From positions 1 through 64,000 of the forward strand of contig NZ_JHVK01000014.1 in assembly GCF_000620105.1 (NCBI RefSeq): 64,000 nucleotides of DNA, in the 5' to 3' direction. A program made the position numbers and the translations under genes. The notes below the pieces were generated by a model. That model saw only the letters and a list, made by a program, of their open reading frames with translations, made no database searches and had not been told where the DNA came from. The DNA comes from Microvirgula aerodenitrificans DSM 15089 (GTDB taxonomy: Bacteria > Pseudomonadota > Gammaproteobacteria > Burkholderiales > Aquaspirillaceae). This document shows positions 1 through 9,327 of the stretch, piece after piece. Numbering within the stretch: the stretch's first letter is position 1; each line of letters begins with the position of its first letter.

Positions 1-1314
1 CTGGACCACTACCAGATCGGTACCAGCGCCAGCAGCGCCGGCACGCTGTCCGGCGATTATCTGGCGCTTGGCCACGACGTCCGCATCGATACCGGTTTTA
101 CAGCCGGCACATCGGCCAGGCAGCAGGTCTATCCCAAGCTCGTCACCGGCAAGGGGCTGAGCGGCGCCGGCAATATCCGTTCGACCACCGTGGTCTGGGA
201 AGCGCGGGGCTACCATGACAACGACGGCGATATCGGCGTCACCCTGGTCAAGAACGACTACCGCGACCTGATTGCCGACGCGTCGCTGGCACCGGTCGCC
301 AGCGCCCTGGAGCGCAGCTACGGGCGCGGCAGACTGTTCTCCAGCCTGGAACTGCCGGGGCGTGAAGATTTTGCCCGCGCGCTGCGCCAGCTGTCCGGCG
401 CCGGCTTTGACCGGTCACTGCGGGCCGTGCCCACGCTGGAACACCGTTTCGACCGGATGGCCGACAGCGTGGCCGAGGATGCCACCGGCTTCGGCTTCAG
501 GCTGCTCGGGCGCGGCGAACGCGGCAGCCGGCTGGGTGCGTCAGCCTACGACATGGTCGCGCTGCAGCAGCGCTTTGCACCCGGCACGGCGCAACTGGCG
601 GTGCGCTACGGTTTTGCCCGCGTGTCGCCGGGCAGCAGCAAGGACCGCGAGCAGGGACTGGACGGCAGCAGCCAGTACCTTGGCGCCCGCTATGCGCGGC
701 CGCTGACGACCGGGCTGGCCGTGGAGGGCCACCTCGACTACTTCCTGCACCAGTACCGCACCCGGCGCACGCTCGACTATGGCACGGGGAGCAAGGCGGT
801 CAATTACCGGGCGCGGGCCGATCACCGGCGCGACCAGCTGGGGGCCCGGCTGAACCTGGCGCTGGCACAGCCGGTCGGCGGTGCGGTGCTGACCCCGCTG
901 CTTGGCGTCAGGCTGCGCTACCAGCGAGACGGCGCACTGCGGGAACGCGACGCCGGGGCCTTCGGGCTGCGGGTGACGTCGCGGCACGATGTGGCGCTGG
1001 AGGCGCTGCTGGGATTGCGTTTCAGCCATGACGGGCGGGATTCGCGGTCGCGAGGCTGGCAGCTGGATGCACAGTTCCATGGCCGACCGGCCATGCTGCG
1101 TCAGGCCGGCCGGCGGGAGGCGAGCCTGGCCGGTGCGCCGGATGCCCGCTTTGCCCTGGCGGCGGAGGATGGCCGGCGCCGCTTCGGCTACGACGGTCGG
1201 CTGGGCTTCAGCCACCAGGGACGCCACGGGCGCTTCAGCCTGGAGGGCTACCTGAGTCGCGACGACGGCAGTCAGGACCGCGGCGTGATGGCGAACTGGC
1301 GGCTGCTGTACTGA
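1..1314 (+). CDS. Autotransporter, C-terminal barrel part (5'-truncated by window edge)
   Basis: The reading frame is open from base 1, so the start lies outside the window. About 437 residues are visible. The first ~60 (LDHYQIGTSASSAGTLSGDY...) match the end of the passenger of the next gene, including GLSGAGNIR and VTLVKNDYR. The remainder is a typical autotransporter outer-membrane beta-barrel with alternating polar and hydrophobic strands (GARLNLAL, LLGVRLRYQRDG, GYLSRDDG), ending in the aromatic residue Tyr as barrels recognised by the BAM complex do. Family knowledge: such barrels anchor and export a passenger to the cell surface. The passenger, and hence the function, is not visible. 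It is a tandem paralogue of the next gene. Confidence 0.85.
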   Translation: MDHYQIGTSASSAGTLSGDYLALGHDVRIDTGFTAGTSARQQVYPKLVTGKGLSGAGNIRSTTVVWEARGYHDNDGDIGVTLVKNDYRDLIADASLAPVASALERSYGRGRLFSSLELPGREDFARALRQLSGAGFDRSLRAVPTLEHRFDRMADSVAEDATGFGFRLLGRGERGSRLGASAYDMVALQQRFAPGTAQLAVRYGFARVSPGSSKDREQGLDGSSQYLGARYARPLTTGLAVEGHLDYFLHQYRTRRTLDYGTGSKAVNYRARADHRRDQLGARLNLALAQPVGGAVLTPLLGVRLRYQRDGALRERDAGAFGLRVTSRHDVALEALLGLRFSHDGRDSRSRGWQLDAQFHGRPAMLRQAGRREASLAGAPDARFALAAEDGRRRFGYDGRLGFSHQGRHGRFSLEGYLSRDDGSQDRGVMANWRLLY

Positions 1315-1551
1315 GCCGCAGGAGAAATGGCAGGGGCGGATGACAGACAGGCGGTTCCGTCACCGCCCGGATTCATTCCGGTATCGGCTTTAAATCCCGA
1401 TTCAGAATTTTCCATTCGTCTTTCACCCATTCCATCAGGAAAAACAGGAAGGTACCAAATAAAAAAACAGTATCGTTCCATTCTCATCCAGTGAGTAACG
1501 AGACTAAATGGTGCATGGAAATTCCTTTGATTTTTTCACCAAGGATTCAAT
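1315..1551. other. Intergenic leader between the two autotransporter genes
   Basis: This 237-bp gap holds no gene I can support. It begins GC-rich with a small hairpin (GGCGGT 1350-1355 pairing with ACCGCC 1362-1367, no T-run). From about 1390 it becomes clearly AT-rich, which suits a promoter for the downstream autotransporter, though I cannot assign -35/-10 boxes. A Shine-Dalgarno AAGGA at 1541-1545 lies 6 bases before the ATG at 1552. Confidence 0.5.
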
Positions 1552-4500
1552 ATGCCAACCCCTGTTCTGTTCAAAACCGGCCGGCACCTGCTCGTCTCCG
1601 GTTTTCGCCTTGGCAAGACCGCCGCCCTTTCCATTCTGGTCGGCAGCGCACCACTGGGTGAAGCGGCGGAAAGGAATGAGCACCCTGCCACAAGCCGGGC
1701 ACGCACCACCTTGCCGGAGGCTCCCCCGCCCTGCCTGGAATCGGAACGCGCCGACAGCGACGCCTGCCCCCGGCAGCCCCGGCCCCAACCGGACCTGACC
1801 CTCAGGTACGGGGCCATTGCGGCAGGCGGGGCGGCAGTCGTCGGTTCGCTGCTGGCAGGAGGCGGGAAAAGCGGGGGGAAGGAAGAGGGACAGCACAAGG
1901 CACAGCCGGTCACGGCAACGGCAAGCGGCACGGCATCCGGCATGCAGACCACGCCACAGGCTCCGGAACAGGTAGCAATGGAAGCAGAAAAGCGGCCGCC
2001 GGTCCTGCAGAAGGGTGTGGAGCCACCACCGGCAAAGGGTGTGGATGAACCACCGCCAACAGGGCAGGACATCACCATCAGCCACGATCGCCATATCAAT
2101 GGCAAAGAGGACAGCCCGCACCGGACGCTGGACATTTCCGGCGGGCAGAACGCTGTCACCGTCACGGGCAAAACCACGCTGAACGGGGGCCAGGCCGGTA
2201 TTGCCGGGACGGGCAACAACCTGTCGGTCACGCTGCACGGCAGCAGCGAAATCCACGACAACGATTCGCGTGCCGCGCATCTCAGCGGTGACCACGCCAG
2301 GATCAGGCTGAGTGGCAACACGCACATTACCGCCAAAGGTACCGGCATCGACATCACCGGCAATGACGCGGAGGTCGTGCATTCAGGCCGGATGGAGGTG
2401 CTGTATGCCCATGCTGCCGGGACGCGGCTGACCGGTGACATGGCCCGTTACATCGAGCAGGGCCGGCTGGACCTGCGCACCCCGCAGGGATACGGCGTAC
2501 AGGTTACCGGCAACAATGCGCAGCTCCAGACCGAACCCGACAGCCAGATCGACGTGACGCACAGCGCCACGGCCCTGTCGCTTGCGGGCGATCGCGGCGC
2601 CGTGCGGATGGAAGGCCGGATGACGCTGAACCGCAGTGCCACCGGCCTTGCGCTGACGGGACATCGCAACCTGGTAAAAATATCATCCGGTGACATCCGG
2701 GTCAGGGGCGGCAACAGTTTCGCCGTGAAGGTCCGCGGCAACAGCAACAAGATCGAGCTGGATGGCACGATCTCGCTCAGACCGGACGAGCTGCGGCCGG
2801 CCAGGCAACTGGCCGAGCCGCTGACGGCCATGTGGATCAAGGGCAATGACAACCATGTCGACATCAACAGTCTGGGACTGGATGGTCAGCTTCTGAGGCT
2901 GGACAGGCCACGCTGGCTGGCCCGGCACGGCAACACCTTCGGCATCACGGCCCGCTCGAACGGACTGCGGATAGAGGGGGATGGCAACCAGGTATGGATA
3001 AACGGGCCGGTTTTCTACCGTCAGGTTACCAAACCCCTGACGGACAACCAGCGCGCCGGCATCGGCGACACGGACGAGCTGCTGCGCCTGCACCCCGGCC
3101 TGATGGTTGACGTCAATGGCAAATCTTCCGTGCTGCTGAAGCACAAGATCAATATCCGCGGCGCATTCGCCAGCACACCGACCCTGTTCCGCGCCAGCAA
3201 CGGGGCCACACTGACCCTGGTCCAGGGTGCCAGCCTGGAGACCGGCGAGCTGAGGATCATGGACCCGGTCACCTTCCCCACCCGCCACGCGCTGATGGAA
3301 GCCAGCGGCGCAGGATCGGTCCTGGACAACTCCGCCCACCTGACCCTGCACGGCGGGGCGGGCCTGGCCGCCCGCAACCAGGGACTGGTCGAGAACAACA
3401 GCCAGCTGTCGTCACGGCTCGCCTCGACGCTGCTGAACGAGGCCGATGCCACGATGGCAGGCCCGCTGCAGGGTTCCTATCTGCTGGCGGCCATCGATGC
3501 AGGCTCGACGGCAAGCAACCGGCGCTCGCTGACCGTCTCGCTGGACAACAATGTTGCCGCCCACAAGACCGGTTCGCCGTCACTGGTCCTGTCACAGTTC
3601 AACGCCACCCGTCCCGGCAACACGGCCATGCTGGCCGTCAATGCCGGCACGGCCAGCAATGAGGCGGGCTCGACCATACGGGCCGAAGGCGTCGGCGCCG
3701 GCGGCATGTCGGCCCATGGGGGCAATCCCCGCACCCGCACACTGGCACGGAATCTCGGCAGCATTGTCGTCAACCCGGTCATTGGCAGGCAGCTGACCCT
3801 GCGCGACTCCGCCCTGTCCAGTTCGGATGGCCAGTGGGAGCCGCTTGCCGCGCACGAGTATGCGCTGGGCATGTCGGCGGGTTCGCAGCGGGCCAGCGGC
3901 GGGACCGGGGGACCCCAGCTCATCCATGCCACCGCCATCAACGATGGCCAGATCACCGTACACAATGCCGGTGTCGGCATGGCGGCCTCCGGCAAGGGCA
4001 GCATGGCGCTGAACCGGGGCACGATACGGCTGGTCAGTGACGATGGCGTCCAGACGCCACCGGACGGGCTGTACGGCATGCTGGCGCTGAATGGCGGCCT
4101 GATCGTCAATGCCAGAGAGGGCAGCATCGACATGGACACCCCGGTCGGCAAGGCATTCCGGCTGGACAGCGGCGGCATGCTGATCAATCAGGGCAAGGTC
4201 CGGATGGGGGGCCACTCGCTGTCGGCCGGGCATTCGCAGTGGGGCGCCGCCACCAATGCCGAGCTCACGGAAGATTTCGCACAGGGCAAAGGGCTGCCGC
4301 TGACCCCGCAGGGCGTCACCATCAATGCCGACAAGCCGATGTTTTCCCCGGGCGTGGACATGCCCGCCGTGCTGCGCAGCGATGGCAAGCTGATGCTGAG
4401 GGGACTGACGCTGACGCTGTCGGGCAATGACCAGTTGATCAACACCGGCAAGCTGGTCAACGGCACGCTGGTCACCCGCCACAACGCCATGCTGGTCAAC

Positions 4501-6738
4501 AGCGGAACGCTCGACAATATGGTCCTGCAGGCGGACGCGCGGCTCAGCAATGAAGCATCGGGCCGGATACGGCTCAGCCATGCGGATCCGAGCCACATCC
4601 AGGCACTGGACAACAGCGGCCGGCTGTATCCGGGCAGGCTGTCGCTGCCCGGCCCGGCCACCAATGCCGGCAGCGGCGTGATCCTGATGGCACCGGGCGC
4701 CACGCTGGAGCCCGGGAACCACCGTTTCACGAATGCCGGCGAGATCCGGGTGGAACTCCGGCCGGGTCAGCATGGCGCACCGGCGCAGACGCTGCTGGCC
4801 CTCAGCCAGGGACGGCAAGCGGAAGGAGAGATCATCAATACCGGCACGATGGAGGCATCCGACGGCTTTGCCGTCCTCAGGACGCAGAACCCGGCCGGAC
4901 CGGCCCGCATCCTGTTCGCCAATCGCGGCAGGATCCGCTTCAGCACCGGGCACGGCACGACGGCGGCGCTGCAGGCCAGTCATGACGGGCTGGACTTGCT
5001 CAATGACGCCGGGGCGACCCTGGAGATCAACGGCGACCGTGCCATCGGCATGTTCAGCAATGGCGACGGACAACTGATCAACCGCGGCACCATCAACGTC
5101 GGTCAGCCTGGCAGCCCCCACACAGGGCTGGTCGCAATGGCGCTCGGTCCCGACGCGACCGGCACCCTGGTCAACGACAGCACCGGCACCATCGTTGTCC
5201 ATGCCGGACAGTCCAGCGCTTTCCATATTGCCGGGTCGGCCGGAAAGCTGATCAATCGCGGCCAGGTACTGCTGCAATGCGGCGACGGAGGCACTTGCAC
5301 CCGGTTCAGGGACGACCATACCCGGGGGCAGGATATCACCGGCTCCGCGGAGGACAAGACCTTCGTCTTCCAGGCCAGAATTGCCGAAAGCCCCCCCGCC
5401 GCCCGGCAGATGTCGCCGGACGGTTACGAGATCGGCACCACGGCCAGCGGCGGCGCCGGCACCCTGTCCGCCGACGGCTTGTCGGTCAGCAATGTGGCCA
5501 TCAATACCCGCTTCACCGCCGGCACGTCCGCCCGGCAGGTGGTGTTCGACAAGGTCTTTGTCGGCAAGAACCTGAGCGGTGCCGGCAATATCCGCGCGAC
5601 CTCCGCCGTCTGGCGCGCGCACGGTCATTACGATGCCGACGGTCATATCGGCGTGACGCTGGTCAAGAACGACTACCGCAACCTGATCACCGATGCCTCG
5701 CTGGCACCGGTTGCCGGGGCGCTGGAGCGCAGTTACAGCAGCAACGCGCTGTTCCGCAGCCTGGAACTGCCGGGCCGCGACGAATTCACCCGGGCACTGC
5801 GCCAGCTGTCCGGTGTCGGTATCGAGCGGACATTGCGGTCAACGGCCACCCTGGAACACCGCTTTGGCCTGATGGCCGGGACCGTCTCCGAGGACGCGAC
5901 CGGCTTCGGCGTGAAGCTGCTTGGCCGCGGCCAGCCCGGCAGCCGGCTCGGTGCATCGGCCCATGACATGCTCGCGCTGCAGCAGCGCTTCGAATCGGGC
6001 ACGGCGCAGCTGGCAATACGCTACGGCTTCGCCCGCGTATCGCCGGACGGCCAGAGCCGGGATGCCGCGCTGGATGGCCACAGCCAGTTCTTCGGCGTAC
6101 GCCATGTACGGCCCCTGTCGTCCGGGCTGGCGCTGGAAAGCGATGTTGGCTACGTCCTGCACCAGTACCGTACCCAGCGTACGCTGCGCTATGGCAACCC
6201 CCTGGATCGCCATGACAAGAAGGACGCCAGCCGGCAGCCGCAGGCCGACCATCGCCGTGACCTGCTCGGCAGCCAGGTGAACCTGGCGCTGGCGGGCAAG
6301 GCAGGCAGCGTGATGCTGGAGCCGCTGCTGGGCGTCAAGCTGCGCTACCAGCGCGACGGGGCGCTGAAGGAACGGCATGGCGGCGATTTTGGATTGCGGT
6401 TGTCGTCACGCCATCAGGTGGCGCTGGACGGGGTGCTCGGGCTGCGGCTGAGCCATGACGGCCGGGACGGCAAATCGCGCGGCTGGCGGCTGGACGCGCA
6501 GTTCCATGCCCGCCCGACCCTGCTGCACCACACCGGCCAGCGCGAGGCCAGTCTGGCCGGCGCACCGGATGCCCGCTTTGCGCTGGCACCGGCAAGTGGC
6601 AGCCGCTTCAACCACGACAGCCGGCTTGGCCTCCGCCATGACGGTCGCCACAGCCAGTTCAGCCTGAACGGCTATCTGGGCCGCAACGACGGAGAAAGTG
6701 ACCGGGGGATGACCGCGAACTGGCTGCACCGGTTCTAG
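1552..6738 (+). CDS. Large autotransporter (beta-helix passenger plus C-terminal barrel)
   Basis: 1728 residues. The start at 1552 has AAGGA 6 bases upstream. The N-terminus (MPTPVLFKTGRHLLVSGFRL then AALSILVGSAPLGEAAE) resembles a long, weak Sec signal. A hydrophobic Gly/Ala segment near residues 85-105 (AIAAGGAAVVGSLLAGGG) follows a linker with two cysteines. Residues ~170-1290 carry many short repeats of the type ITGNN-x-(A/L)-x-V, as in right-handed beta-helix passengers. Residues ~1440-1728 form the barrel, ending in Phe. Only two further cysteines are obvious in the passenger (CGDGGTC near residue 1243). I see no protease triad or other enzymatic domain, so adhesin or autoaggregation is an inference. 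Its barrel is strikingly similar to the preceding truncated gene, indicating tandem duplication. Confidence 0.9.
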   Translation: MPTPVLFKTGRHLLVSGFRLGKTAALSILVGSAPLGEAAERNEHPATSRARTTLPEAPPPCLESERADSDACPRQPRPQPDLTLRYGAIAAGGAAVVGSLLAGGGKSGGKEEGQHKAQPVTATASGTASGMQTTPQAPEQVAMEAEKRPPVLQKGVEPPPAKGVDEPPPTGQDITISHDRHINGKEDSPHRTLDISGGQNAVTVTGKTTLNGGQAGIAGTGNNLSVTLHGSSEIHDNDSRAAHLSGDHARIRLSGNTHITAKGTGIDITGNDAEVVHSGRMEVLYAHAAGTRLTGDMARYIEQGRLDLRTPQGYGVQVTGNNAQLQTEPDSQIDVTHSATALSLAGDRGAVRMEGRMTLNRSATGLALTGHRNLVKISSGDIRVRGGNSFAVKVRGNSNKIELDGTISLRPDELRPARQLAEPLTAMWIKGNDNHVDINSLGLDGQLLRLDRPRWLARHGNTFGITARSNGLRIEGDGNQVWINGPVFYRQVTKPLTDNQRAGIGDTDELLRLHPGLMVDVNGKSSVLLKHKINIRGAFASTPTLFRASNGATLTLVQGASLETGELRIMDPVTFPTRHALMEASGAGSVLDNSAHLTLHGGAGLAARNQGLVENNSQLSSRLASTLLNEADATMAGPLQGSYLLAAIDAGSTASNRRSLTVSLDNNVAAHKTGSPSLVLSQFNATRPGNTAMLAVNAGTASNEAGSTIRAEGVGAGGMSAHGGNPRTRTLARNLGSIVVNPVIGRQLTLRDSALSSSDGQWEPLAAHEYALGMSAGSQRASGGTGGPQLIHATAINDGQITVHNAGVGMAASGKGSMALNRGTIRLVSDDGVQTPPDGLYGMLALNGGLIVNAREGSIDMDTPVGKAFRLDSGGMLINQGKVRMGGHSLSAGHSQWGAATNAELTEDFAQGKGLPLTPQGVTINADKPMFSPGVDMPAVLRSDGKLMLRGLTLTLSGNDQLINTGKLVNGTLVTRHNAMLVNSGTLDNMVLQADARLSNEASGRIRLSHADPSHIQALDNSGRLYPGRLSLPGPATNAGSGVILMAPGATLEPGNHRFTNAGEIRVELRPGQHGAPAQTLLALSQGRQAEGEIINTGTMEASDGFAVLRTQNPAGPARILFANRGRIRFSTGHGTTAALQASHDGLDLLNDAGATLEINGDRAIGMFSNGDGQLINRGTINVGQPGSPHTGLVAMALGPDATGTLVNDSTGTIVVHAGQSSAFHIAGSAGKLINRGQVLLQCGDGGTCTRFRDDHTRGQDITGSAEDKTFVFQARIAESPPAARQMSPDGYEIGTTASGGAGTLSADGLSVSNVAINTRFTAGTSARQVVFDKVFVGKNLSGAGNIRATSAVWRAHGHYDADGHIGVTLVKNDYRNLITDASLAPVAGALERSYSSNALFRSLELPGRDEFTRALRQLSGVGIERTLRSTATLEHRFGLMAGTVSEDATGFGVKLLGRGQPGSRLGASAHDMLALQQRFESGTAQLAIRYGFARVSPDGQSRDAALDGHSQFFGVRHVRPLSSGLALESDVGYVLHQYRTQRTLRYGNPLDRHDKKDASRQPQADHRRDLLGSQVNLALAGKAGSVMLEPLLGVKLRYQRDGALKERHGGDFGLRLSSRHQVALDGVLGLRLSHDGRDGKSRGWRLDAQFHARPTLLHHTGQREASLAGAPDARFALAPASGSRFNHDSRLGLRHDGRHSQFSLNGYLGRNDGESDRGMTANWLHRF

Positions 6739-6758
6739 GAGAACGGCAGGCAGGCCCG

Positions 6759-7658
6759 TCAGGCAATGAAGACGTTGTCGCCCTGACGAGCCAGCTTGCC
6801 GCGTCGGCCCGGCCACGTTTCCCACACCAGTTCGCTGTGCGGCAAACGACTCAGGTCCAGCGTCGCGGCCAGATCGCCCAGCGACACGCACTGCCAGCCC
6901 TGCCGCTTCCAGCCGGCCAGCAGCAGACCGACCATCTGCAGCAACTTGCGCCCGTCCGCTTCCGCGTTCAGCGAAAAGACATGGCCGTGGCGGCGCGGGG
7001 TCGAGGTCAGGTTGAGAATGCGCTCGATCGCCTGCGTCTGGTCACCATGCGATTCGGCCAGCACTTCGTCGAGCGTCGGCAGCGTGGTCGGCAGTTGCGG
7101 CACGGCCACGATTTCCGCCCGCTGTACCGGGATGAACGGTTCGCGTCCGCGGGCATCGCTGGCGAAGTGAATGCCGAGCCCCTGGCTCTGGCGCACGGCA
7201 GACCAGTTGCCATGCCAGCCCGGCGCCGCCAGCGTCTGCGGTGCGGCCCCGGTCAGCCGGGTGAAGCCGGCGATGGCCCGTTCCAGCGCCTTGCGCGTCC
7301 ATTCGGCATCGGCCTCGGTGGATTCCTTGCGCCAGGCGGCCTGATCCCAGGCCTTGAGTCCCAGTTCGAATCCGTCCCCCTGCAGCGCATGCAGGCATTT
7401 GCGCAGCGCACGCCCCATGTCCGGGCCCGGCCACAGCCGGCCGTTCTGGCGGGTCAGGAACGGCAGATGCGCACGCGGCTTGACGCCGCCATGGGCAAAC
7501 CATTCAGCCAGCGGCACCTTGCCGGCCCGATCAGGCCCGAGGCTCAGATAGAACGTCGCGCCCGCCCCCTGCTCGCGAAACAGCCCGGCCAGCGCAACGG
7601 CGCCGTCGGTCAGCCCGACCCGGGTGTGGATATCGACCTTGAGCGCAATGACGGACAT
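6759..7658 (-). CDS. ArnD-like polysaccharide deacetylase-family protein, metal ligands substituted
   Basis: 299 residues, aligning by eye along its length with ArnD, the deformylase of 4-deoxy-4-formamido-arabinose-phosphoundecaprenol: VDIHT (8-12), GLKAWDQAAW (100-109), AAPGWHGNW (144-152), FASDARGREPF (165-175), VPQLPTTLPTLDEV (186-199). Canonical ArnD has IDVDT and GLHAWDHHAW; the NodB-fold metal triad Asp-His-His falls at residues 11, 102 and 106, which here are His, Lys and Gln. Asp9, the presumed general base, is kept. The protein may therefore be catalytically changed or a pseudoenzyme. It starts 3 bases after the rpe stop, so the two are probably translationally coupled. No other arn genes are nearby, so a role in lipid A modification is not supported by context. 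Confidence 0.75.
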   Translation of the reverse strand: MSVIALKVDIHTRVGLTDGAVALAGLFREQGAGATFYLSLGPDRAGKVPLAEWFAHGGVKPRAHLPFLTRQNGRLWPGPDMGRALRKCLHALQGDGFELGLKAWDQAAWRKESTEADAEWTRKALERAIAGFTRLTGAAPQTLAAPGWHGNWSAVRQSQGLGIHFASDARGREPFIPVQRAEIVAVPQLPTTLPTLDEVLAESHGDQTQAIERILNLTSTPRRHGHVFSLNAEADGRKLLQMVGLLLAGWKRQGWQCVSLGDLAATLDLSRLPHSELVWETWPGRRGKLARQGDNVFIA

Positions 7659-7661
7659 GGT

Positions 7662-8342
7662 TCAGGCCACCGTGGCGAGTTCGGCGCGCATGGCATTGAT
7701 CACGCCGCGGTAATCCGGCTGGCCATAGATGGCGGAGCCGGCCACGAAGGTATCGGCGCCGGCGCGGGCGATCTCGGCGATATTGTCGATCTTGACCCCG
7801 CCGTCGACTTCAAGCCAGATCTCGCCGCCGTGCTTTGCCGTCCAGGCGTCGATGCGCTCGCGCGTCATCCGGATCTTGTTCAGCGCTTCCGGGATAAAAC
7901 TCTGCCCGCCAAAGCCCGGGTTGACCGACATGATCAGCACCATGTCGAGCTTGTCCATGACGTGGTCGAGATGATGCAGCGGTGCAGCCGGATTGATCAC
8001 CAGCCCGGCCTTGCAACCGTTGTCGCGGATCAGGCCCAGCGTGCGGTCGACATGGTCGCTGGCTTCGGGGTGGAAGGTGATCATGTTGGCGCCGGCCTTC
8101 GCAAACTGGACCGCCAGCGCATCGACCGGCTTCACCATCAGGTGTACATCGATCATCGCTTCGGTATAAGGTCGTATCGCCTTGCACACCATCGGCCCGA
8201 TGGTCAGGTTGGGCACGTAGTGGTTGTCCATCACATCGACGTGGATGATATCGGCCCCGGCCGCCACGACATCGCGGACTTCCTCGCCCAGACGGGCAAA
8301 ATCGGCGGACAGGATGCTGGGGGCAATACGGAACTGACGCAT
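7662..8342 (-). CDS. rpe: Ribulose-phosphate 3-epimerase
   Basis: 226 residues, the usual length. It interconverts ribulose-5-phosphate and xylulose-5-phosphate in the pentose phosphate and Calvin pathways (cytoplasmic, metal-dependent TIM barrel). Visible motifs are the start [36 protein letters not shown] around residue 35, HLMV near 70, the loop [11 protein letters not shown] near 142-152 and the metal/catalytic EVDGGVK near 176. It is the first gene of a two-gene unit with the ArnD-like gene. A hairpin followed by Ts on the minus strand lies only about 24 bases upstream of the start codon, which is unusual for a leader. Confidence 0.97.
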   Translation of the reverse strand: MRQFRIAPSILSADFARLGEEVRDVVAAGADIIHVDVMDNHYVPNLTIGPMVCKAIRPYTEAMIDVHLMVKPVDALAVQFAKAGANMITFHPEASDHVDRTLGLIRDNGCKAGLVINPAAPLHHLDHVMDKLDMVLIMSVNPGFGGQSFIPEALNKIRMTRERIDAWTAKHGGEIWLEVDGGVKIDNIAEIARAGADTFVAGSAIYGQPDYRGVINAMRAELATVA

Positions 8343-8365
8343 GGCAAAATCGACCTGATAGCGAA

Positions 8366-8385
8366 AAACCGGATTTTACCGGTTT
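8366..8385 (-). terminator. Hairpin with T-run in the rpe leader
   Basis: AAACCGG (8366-8372) pairs with CCGGTTT (8379-8385) across a 6-base loop. Read on the minus strand the stem is followed by TTTTT, the form of an intrinsic terminator. It lies 24-43 bases upstream of the rpe ATG with no minus-strand gene above it. It may be an attenuator or simply insulate rpe from antisense apaG-side transcription. Confidence 0.4.
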
Positions 8386-8468
8386 GCCGCCGTCGACGCA
8401 TGGTCTTGGCATTTTTCCATTCGCCCCTATCTGCAGGACGCCCATCCACCTTGCAACGGGATCGCCAC

Positions 8469-8849
8469 ATGCAGAACAACAAATACGCCATCACGGTCGA
8501 ACCGCAGTCGTTCTACATCGAAAACCAGTCTGCGCCGGACGATGGCCAGTACGTGTTCGCCTACCGCATCCGCATCACCAATGCCGGTACGGTATCCGCG
8601 CAATTGCAGGCCAGACACTGGATTATCACCGACGATACCGGCCATGTTGAGGAAGTTCATGGCGAAGGCGTGGTCGGCGAAAAGCCGACACTGGCGCCGG
8701 GAGAGTCGTTCGAGTATGTCAGCGGCGCCGGTATCGGCACGCCGTACGGCACCATGCGCGGCAGCTACCAGATGCTCGCCACCGACGGCACGCCGTTCGA
8801 GGCCGAGATCCCCGAATTCACCCTTCTTGGCCCGCGCGTGTTGCATTGA
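8469..8849 (+). CDS. apaG: ApaG (CorD) protein
   Basis: 126 residues from the ATG at 8469, matching the family length. ApaG is a small fibronectin-III-like beta-sandwich of uncertain biochemical role, linked in enterobacteria to Co2+/Mg2+ phenotypes. Conserved features are YRIRITNAG (32-40), ARHWIITDDTGHVEEVHGEGVVGE split over 48-71, LAPGESFEYVSG (75-86) and GTMRGSYQM (94-102). A longer frame exists upstream, but only this start gives the family N-terminus. It is divergent from rpe, and its last 32 bases overlap the convergent pncC gene. Confidence 0.95.
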   Translation: MQNNKYAITVEPQSFYIENQSAPDDGQYVFAYRIRITNAGTVSAQLQARHWIITDDTGHVEEVHGEGVVGEKPTLAPGESFEYVSGAGIGTPYGTMRGSYQMLATDGTPFEAEIPEFTLLGPRVLH

Positions 8850-9327
8850 CGCGCTCCAGCAGCGCGTCGAGCGCCACTTCGACCGTCTGCGTGCGCACCG
8901 CCCGCCGGTCACCGGCGAAATGACGGACGAAGGTATCGACCCGGCCGAACGGCATGGCGATGGCGAAGCAGACCAGGCCGACCGGCTTGTCCGGCGTGCC
9001 GCCGCCGGGACCGGCCACGCCGCTGACCGCGACACTCCAGTCGGCCCCGCTGAGCTTCTGCACCCCGCGCGCCATTTCCGCCGCCACCACCTCGCTGACG
9101 GCACCGTGCGCGGCCAGTGAGGCCGGCGACACTTTCAGCATGCCGGTCTTGGCCGCATTCGCATAACTGACCACGCCCCAGCCGAACCAGTCGCTGGAGC
9201 CGGCGATATCGGTCAGCGCACCGGCAATCAGGCCGCCAGTACACGACTCGGCGGTTGCCACGGTCTCGTGCCGCGCCTTCAGGCGCAGGCCGAGCGTTTC
9301 CGCCCGGGAGCGGATTGATGCACTCAT
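8818..9327 (-). CDS. pncC: Nicotinamide-nucleotide amidohydrolase, PncC/CinA C-terminal domain family
   Basis: 169 residues, the stand-alone CinA C-terminal domain. It deamidates nicotinamide mononucleotide to nicotinate mononucleotide for NAD salvage (cytoplasmic). Motifs: TAESCTGGLIAGALT (25-39) with the catalytic Ser, GWGVVSYANAAKTGMLKV (49-66), SGVAGPGGGTPDKPVGLVCFA (101-121, conserved glycine loop and Lys). The ATG overlaps the pgi stop by ATGA at 9324-9327, so the genes are coupled. The 3' end overlaps apaG on the other strand by 32 bp. Confidence 0.95.
   Translation of the reverse strand: MSASIRSRAETLGLRLKARHETVATAESCTGGLIAGALTDIAGSSDWFGWGVVSYANAAKTGMLKVSPASLAAHGAVSEVVAAEMARGVQKLSGADWSVAVSGVAGPGGGTPDKPVGLVCFAIAMPFGRVDTFVRHFAGDRRAVRTQTVEVALDALLERVNATRAGQEG

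Noticed and set aside
3592-5646. 684-codon frame opposite the autotransporter passenger
   Set aside because: Antisense shadow without start signal or domain; the + strand gene is convincing.
5277-5966. Long overlapping frame within the large autotransporter gene
   Set aside because: It has Arg/Pro-rich composition typical of out-of-frame reading of GC-rich genes, and no domain. The autotransporter frame continues through it.
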